Origin: Manduca sexta
Taxonomy: Eukaryota; Arthropoda; Insecta; Lepidoptera; Sphingidae
DNA: 64,000 nucleotides
NCBI RefSeq assembly: GCF_014839805.1
Contig: NC_051124.1
Span: 2,604,001-2,668,000, forward strand
Reading direction: 5' to 3'
The notes beneath the pieces are model-generated. The model saw only the letters and a program-made list of their open reading frames with translations. It was not told where the DNA came from and did not search any database. Both the position numbers and the translations under genes were made by a program. Below, piece by piece: positions 45,001 to 51,000 of this stretch; position 1 is the stretch's first letter; each line of letters begins with the position of its first letter.

Positions 45001-48000
45001 ATCAATATTATTATAGAAAGTTCCGTCTTTCACTACGACTTTTGCGAAAGAAATTTTTCGAACTATAAACGTTGTTAAATAATAACACAACGATATTACT
45101 TTTACTTACTATTGTAATTAAAGACATTTGTATACAAAATTCTGTGAAAGTAAATATTCAAATACCTTAGACAAAACAAAAAACATCGTGGCGTTTTCCC
45201 CGAAGGTGTAGGCATGGATGCAACCAGGGAACTCAATTTTCGCGAAGTTTATTCCGTCTCGTAATCAGATACGGGATCAGCCTATCGTCATACCGGGCAC
45301 AATTCCAGACTCCGTGCTGATACTGCAAACAAACCCAATATCGCTTTGCCTTACCCTAGGTTTGATCCCGGGAACTCAAAGTGTTGTACCGCACGCGCTA
45401 TACATCAACGCCATAGAGGTAGTCCTAAACAGCACATAAACTCCATAATCAATATGCATTAAAAGTTTCCCTTCAGTTACTGCAAAGTTACGGGCCGTGA
45501 GACAAACTTTGTATTTGTAATTTGACGTGCAAACGATCGACAAACACGTGTCCGGGCAAATGTTTTCCTGTGTTATTATTCACCACTTCCTATCAGTTGA
45601 TAGGAAAAACCCTGTTTACAGTTGTAAACCGGGTTTTTGGCATAAGTTTCACGCCCATGAACCGATATCACACACCAAAACATAATTACTAATATTTAAC
45701 TATAATTTTTGTATGTGATACGCTACAATATTTATAGATGAGGAAGTGAGAAATATAAAGTTGTTTCAAACCGTTTTTGATGAACATTAAGACGTGAATT
45801 AGAAAAAGGAAATAACGAAAAATCTAACAAAGAATATAATCTAATATTGAAGAAATGATTATCTTGGATAAATACAAGTACACAGTCGAAATAATTTTAC
45901 AAATTATTAATGTACTGTGGTTGCTGACAGTACTGTAACGTTTTCCATGCAGACGTAACATTTCAGCGGGCCATTTATAATGCATTGGAGGTCGGCTGAA
46001 ACCACTGTAACCTTCCTACACAAATTACCTTGCACAGGGCCCCCGATTATTACCTTTAAATTAAATCAGACGATACATTTATCGTAACCATTTACATAAT
46101 ATTGTCTCTTGTTCATTACTTATACTTAAGGTTATAGCTTAAGGTCTATTTTCATACATTTTGTTTCACTTACCAATACTTGTTTAGTTACCCAGATTAA
46201 AGGTGAAACAAAATGTATGAAAATAGACCTTAAGCTATAACTTTAAATCAAGTTTTTACTTGCAGCCGTTTGTAAATTAAGAAGTTCAGAATTATCCTTT
46301 TAAATAATATTTTCATGGCAATATCCATAAAGATTATTAAAATATAATCACATGTGAAACTACCTCTTTAAAACAAATTTTTCAGTTCATACATGTCTTA
46401 TAAGTATAATATTTTACTAATAAAGAGGCGAAAGCTTTGTGAATATTTCTATTCGTTTGTAAGAACAAATACAGAAACAACTGAACGGATTTAGATGAAA
46501 TTAAGTAAACGAATAGACTATGTCCTGAATCACATACTTTTTATCCCGGTAATTTGCTTATATCTTTAAATCTTTAACGGATTTTTGTCTGATTTTTACA
46601 TAGCTGGTGTCGTAAAGTGTTATAAAGAACTTTTGTAGCGAAAAGGCCAATCACACGGGCAAAGCCGCGGGCAACACCTAGTTGCTTATAAATATACGCC
46701 TCAGCCTCAAACCCTAGTATCAGACTCAGATAACAAGTATCTCAACAAGTACTCTAAATCTGTAATCTCAACGGTATGCGGTTCAATTTGTTTGCTTTTA
46801 ATTTTTCTTTCATGTACAGCCTCTGGATACGAAAACTCGTTTACTTACACCTCGGCTGAAATATTTACCGGTATTTTTAACTCGCACCATTCAGTTAAAA
46901 CTCCACATTAGTTGACATTTTAAATGGAATAACTAAGGAACGAGGTTTTTTATGAACACGTTGTAATTAAATTAATATTGTCTTTATACATTATTGTAAC
47001 AAAGTGTTTACATTATCTCCTCCTACTGCGAATGACAAAGCTTATTTTTTTTAGTTTCACACTGCTAGAAATAAAGTATACATAATATGAAACATAATGT
47101 TTTAAACACAAGCTGTATGAATGCAAGTCAAAAATGTATTTCTACTCCACATACACTGGATTCATTGAAATATCTATCGCAGGCGTTAAGTAAACATTAC
47201 GCGAAATAATTCTACACACAAGACTGGCATCTGCGGTTGAAAGATTTAATAATACTACAAAATCTTTCATGTGTACATTGCAGTGGCGAAGCATCCATAA
47301 ATTCGAACTCTACCGGCTTCCCTTTTAGGTTTATTTACGTTTGACTTAGTTTTTGTTTTCTTTTAAATTGGCCGCGATGTGTTAACTCAGGATTTTTTTT
47401 TTGAGTTGAGTTTCACTCGTTTAATTCCCTTTGAAAAATTTCTATCTGATACATAAAAAAAATCTAAGGACAAACAATAACTCTTTGAAAGTAAATTAGT
47501 ACAACACGAGTCGGCGTAATTACATTTTAACAAGCTCCTAGTAATTATATTTAATTAGTAACCACAGGAGTTACTCATTCGTTAGAAGGCACAATCTTTA
47601 ATGTGTGGAATTCTCCAAGACATTACGGAATGTAAATTCGAGTATGTATTCTATTGTGGCTGGTTACAAATGAGTTCCTGAATTTTGAGTCCTAGATACA
47701 TTGTGTATCCGACTTAATAGTGACCACAATTCACAGAGCGAAAACCCGCCACATTACAAATAAGCCCCGTTCCCGTGTGTGTTGGCAACACTTGTTGCTA
47801 TTATGAATGTAGCAGAGTAATAACGCCCTTAGAATTTATAGTGGACAGTTTATTTACTATTAGCAAAATGTACGCTACATAGAATGTATACCAGAAACAC
47901 CATTTTATTGTTCTTATTATTTTTAATCTTTATGGAAACCACAACGAGATATACAAAAGCGGCCAGATAAACTGACATCATATAAAACCTTCAACAGTTG

Positions 48001-51000
48001 CCCTCAAGCATGCTATAGATGTCGGTAATCGACATTTACTTGCACTATCATTGCCATAAGATAGATTAGTCACTCTCCTCTGCCCTTAAAAGATTAACTA
48101 GATAATGCAGACATAAATCAACCAGAACTAAGAGCTGTTGGCTGTAATCATAAAACAACAGAATACATAATACGACTGACCCCGAAATCCAACTTGTCAT
48201 TGACGGAAATCCCTGCTGGTTTTTACCGTGTGTATACCAGGCAATTTATTTACAGGTAGATTGTGTATTTGACGTAACTAGCCAAGGACAATGGACTTTA
48301 ATATTTTATAACAGAGTCTGTATTCAATGTGAAAATTAAGATTCCACGCGAAACAGTATAACACAACAAACATCAATACACACAACTATATCAGAGACAA
48401 ATCATCGGATATCAAGAAATGAAAGTGGTCAAGTGAAATAATAATTAGGTAAGACAAATACTCAGCGACTTATTACCGATTTCTTATTCAAAAAATCCGG
48501 TAATAAACATGATTGAGCATAGAGAATCGCCGCAGAGCGTCGTATTACTGGGCGCCGTGACGTGGTATGTTTGAACGAAGATTATGAACTGGTATTAACA
48601 TTTAACGCCCTTGAGTTAAAAGGAAAAGTGTTTGTTATACGGCTCATCTCCGAAAACTTTTGGTTTATTAAATTTTCAACTAAGCCTAGCTAGGGTAACG
48701 ACCTTTGCGAAATTTTCAGGAGCGATAAACCCAAAAAGGTATCCTTGGAGGCGTAAATTTTATATTTTAAATACCTACTCTTACCCTTTTCCCAGCTGTG
48801 TTACACAAAATGTTAGAAAAAATATGAATAACCAGCTGAACTATAGTTTTATCAGGTGAGGACAGAACTGCCACGGCTGTACAAGCATAATCATTTGAAA
48901 TTAAGTTTTCTATAAAAAGTGTTTTAATTATAAGAAATTCTGTTATCTTTTTCTTTATTTCCTTTTCTTAATTCAAATTACGAATATATTTAACGGCTTG
49001 CATCCTGTATTTTGATGATAAGTTGTTCTGTTATATTACCTGACTTATAATACCAAAATCTTAGTTAAATATTAGACACTTAAGATCTCATAACCGATAT
49101 CGATTGACGGTCGCTATATCTACGCAAAAAACTTGATGTCTTACGGTAACCGGAAATGATGATAATTATACCGGAAGACACTTAACCGGTCTTATATTTG
49201 TCCATCGCAGGCACGAGTTAGCGAATTAAGGAATTACAAATACAAATTTTGTCTCACGGCCTGTCTAACTTTGAAGATCCGAACTGCTCAATTATTTGTT
49301 ATAAAGCATGTTGACTTATTGTTAGGAACTAAAGGTGGAATATTAGAAGAGGTTTTTTTTTTTACATTACACTACGTTTGTCAGCCTGGCAAAGGCCGGC
49401 TTATACAAACACACCGGACTTGCGGTTGAGCGGTTTAGGCGCTCGCAACCCTGATAATTAAGCGACCATGCTGAAGACAACTCAAAACGGGTTACGAACC
49501 TCGGCTCAGGACGGTCACTAGGAGAGAGAAGAGGCAGTAACAGTGCCGGGATTTTATTTTTTATGAGTGTAGGCCACTTTATTTTCGCCGCCCCATGTAG
49601 TTAGGTTTATGTATGCATGTATGTATGTTTCTAAAATACTTAATAATGTGGAACTTTTTGTATACATTATCTATTTTCGGTTAAATATACACATTTGCCT
49701 CAAGTAGTCTAAAAAAATGCCATCAGATTGAAGTTTGTCATAAATTCGCGTGCCTAGCCGAAATTCTCATGATTATACAGTTCAAAGTTGATTTCCTGTG
49801 TACAAATTCAAGGTTTACAACATGTTTTTTTTTTCTTATTCTACGTATTTTTTTGCGAAGGTAGTGTTATTGCAAAGTCCTTCATAAACCAGAGATTTTT
49901 TGTCATTTTAGTTTATACTATTTTTGTAAAAATTTTATGTTTTATTATTAACATAGTGTTGTAGTAAAGCCATCAACTACCTACAAAGTGTTCTCTTATG
50001 TATCGAATGAAGCTTCGACAAAAACTTGACTATCACATTCTGCCTTTATTAATACAATTCTTAATTTCCTGAATACGGTCGCTTTCCCAGGAATTTCGAC
50101 TTTAGATACACAAACTTAGAACCTAAAAGCTAAAAACATGAAAATGATACTGACAAACTATTTTCACAGCGATCAATGGCGGCGGCCGTGGCGGGGCACA
50201 AATTAACATTCCCGACACGCGAGCATGACGTACTACATGGAACCTTGGACGCTGCAGTCGCAACACGCCACAGCCGTGTCAAAACGCAGTCACACATATG
50301 GGCGCTACAGAAAGGTCCCACCTTACGTGTCTTGGAGTGCAAATTAGTTTTGCATATTTTTCTTGTCACTTGATGATTGACTTAGTTTTTTCTTTTTAAT
50401 TTTTTTAAATGATGTATGATGTAAAAGTAAAACCCAAAACAATATATTTATTAAGTATGGCAATTCCTTTTTACTTATGTTGGATTAAGTTTTTTGAAAG
50501 GGCTCTAATTGTTATAAATAATTTTAAAAAACCCAAAAAAAATGTTATAATATTTTGTATAAAATAAAATCAAATATCAAAGTAGTTGTATAAAATAAAA
50601 TCAAATATCAATAATCAAAGCTATAAATAACAATATATATTTCTTTCCTAAATAATTTAGAAATAAAAAATAAATCTTTCCAAAAAGAATGATTATTTCC
50701 TGCTATGTGATCCCACAGATTCCAAACAACAATGCCCCTATTGCTAGTCGAGTATGGTACCAATTGAAAGCATTTCAGGCTATTGGCACAAATTACTATT
50801 AATTGTACCATTTCATTTGATTGATGAGCGCATGTTGCTACGGGATATTTGACAAGCTCTCTCATTGACAGAGCTATCAATTGATATTCATTTAAGACCA
50901 TATTGATATGGTTTAATAGGGTACCCCTTAAGTATGGTTAGTTATCTGTACATCTCTTTAAAGGAAAACATATAAATACATATTATAATAAATGAGTATA

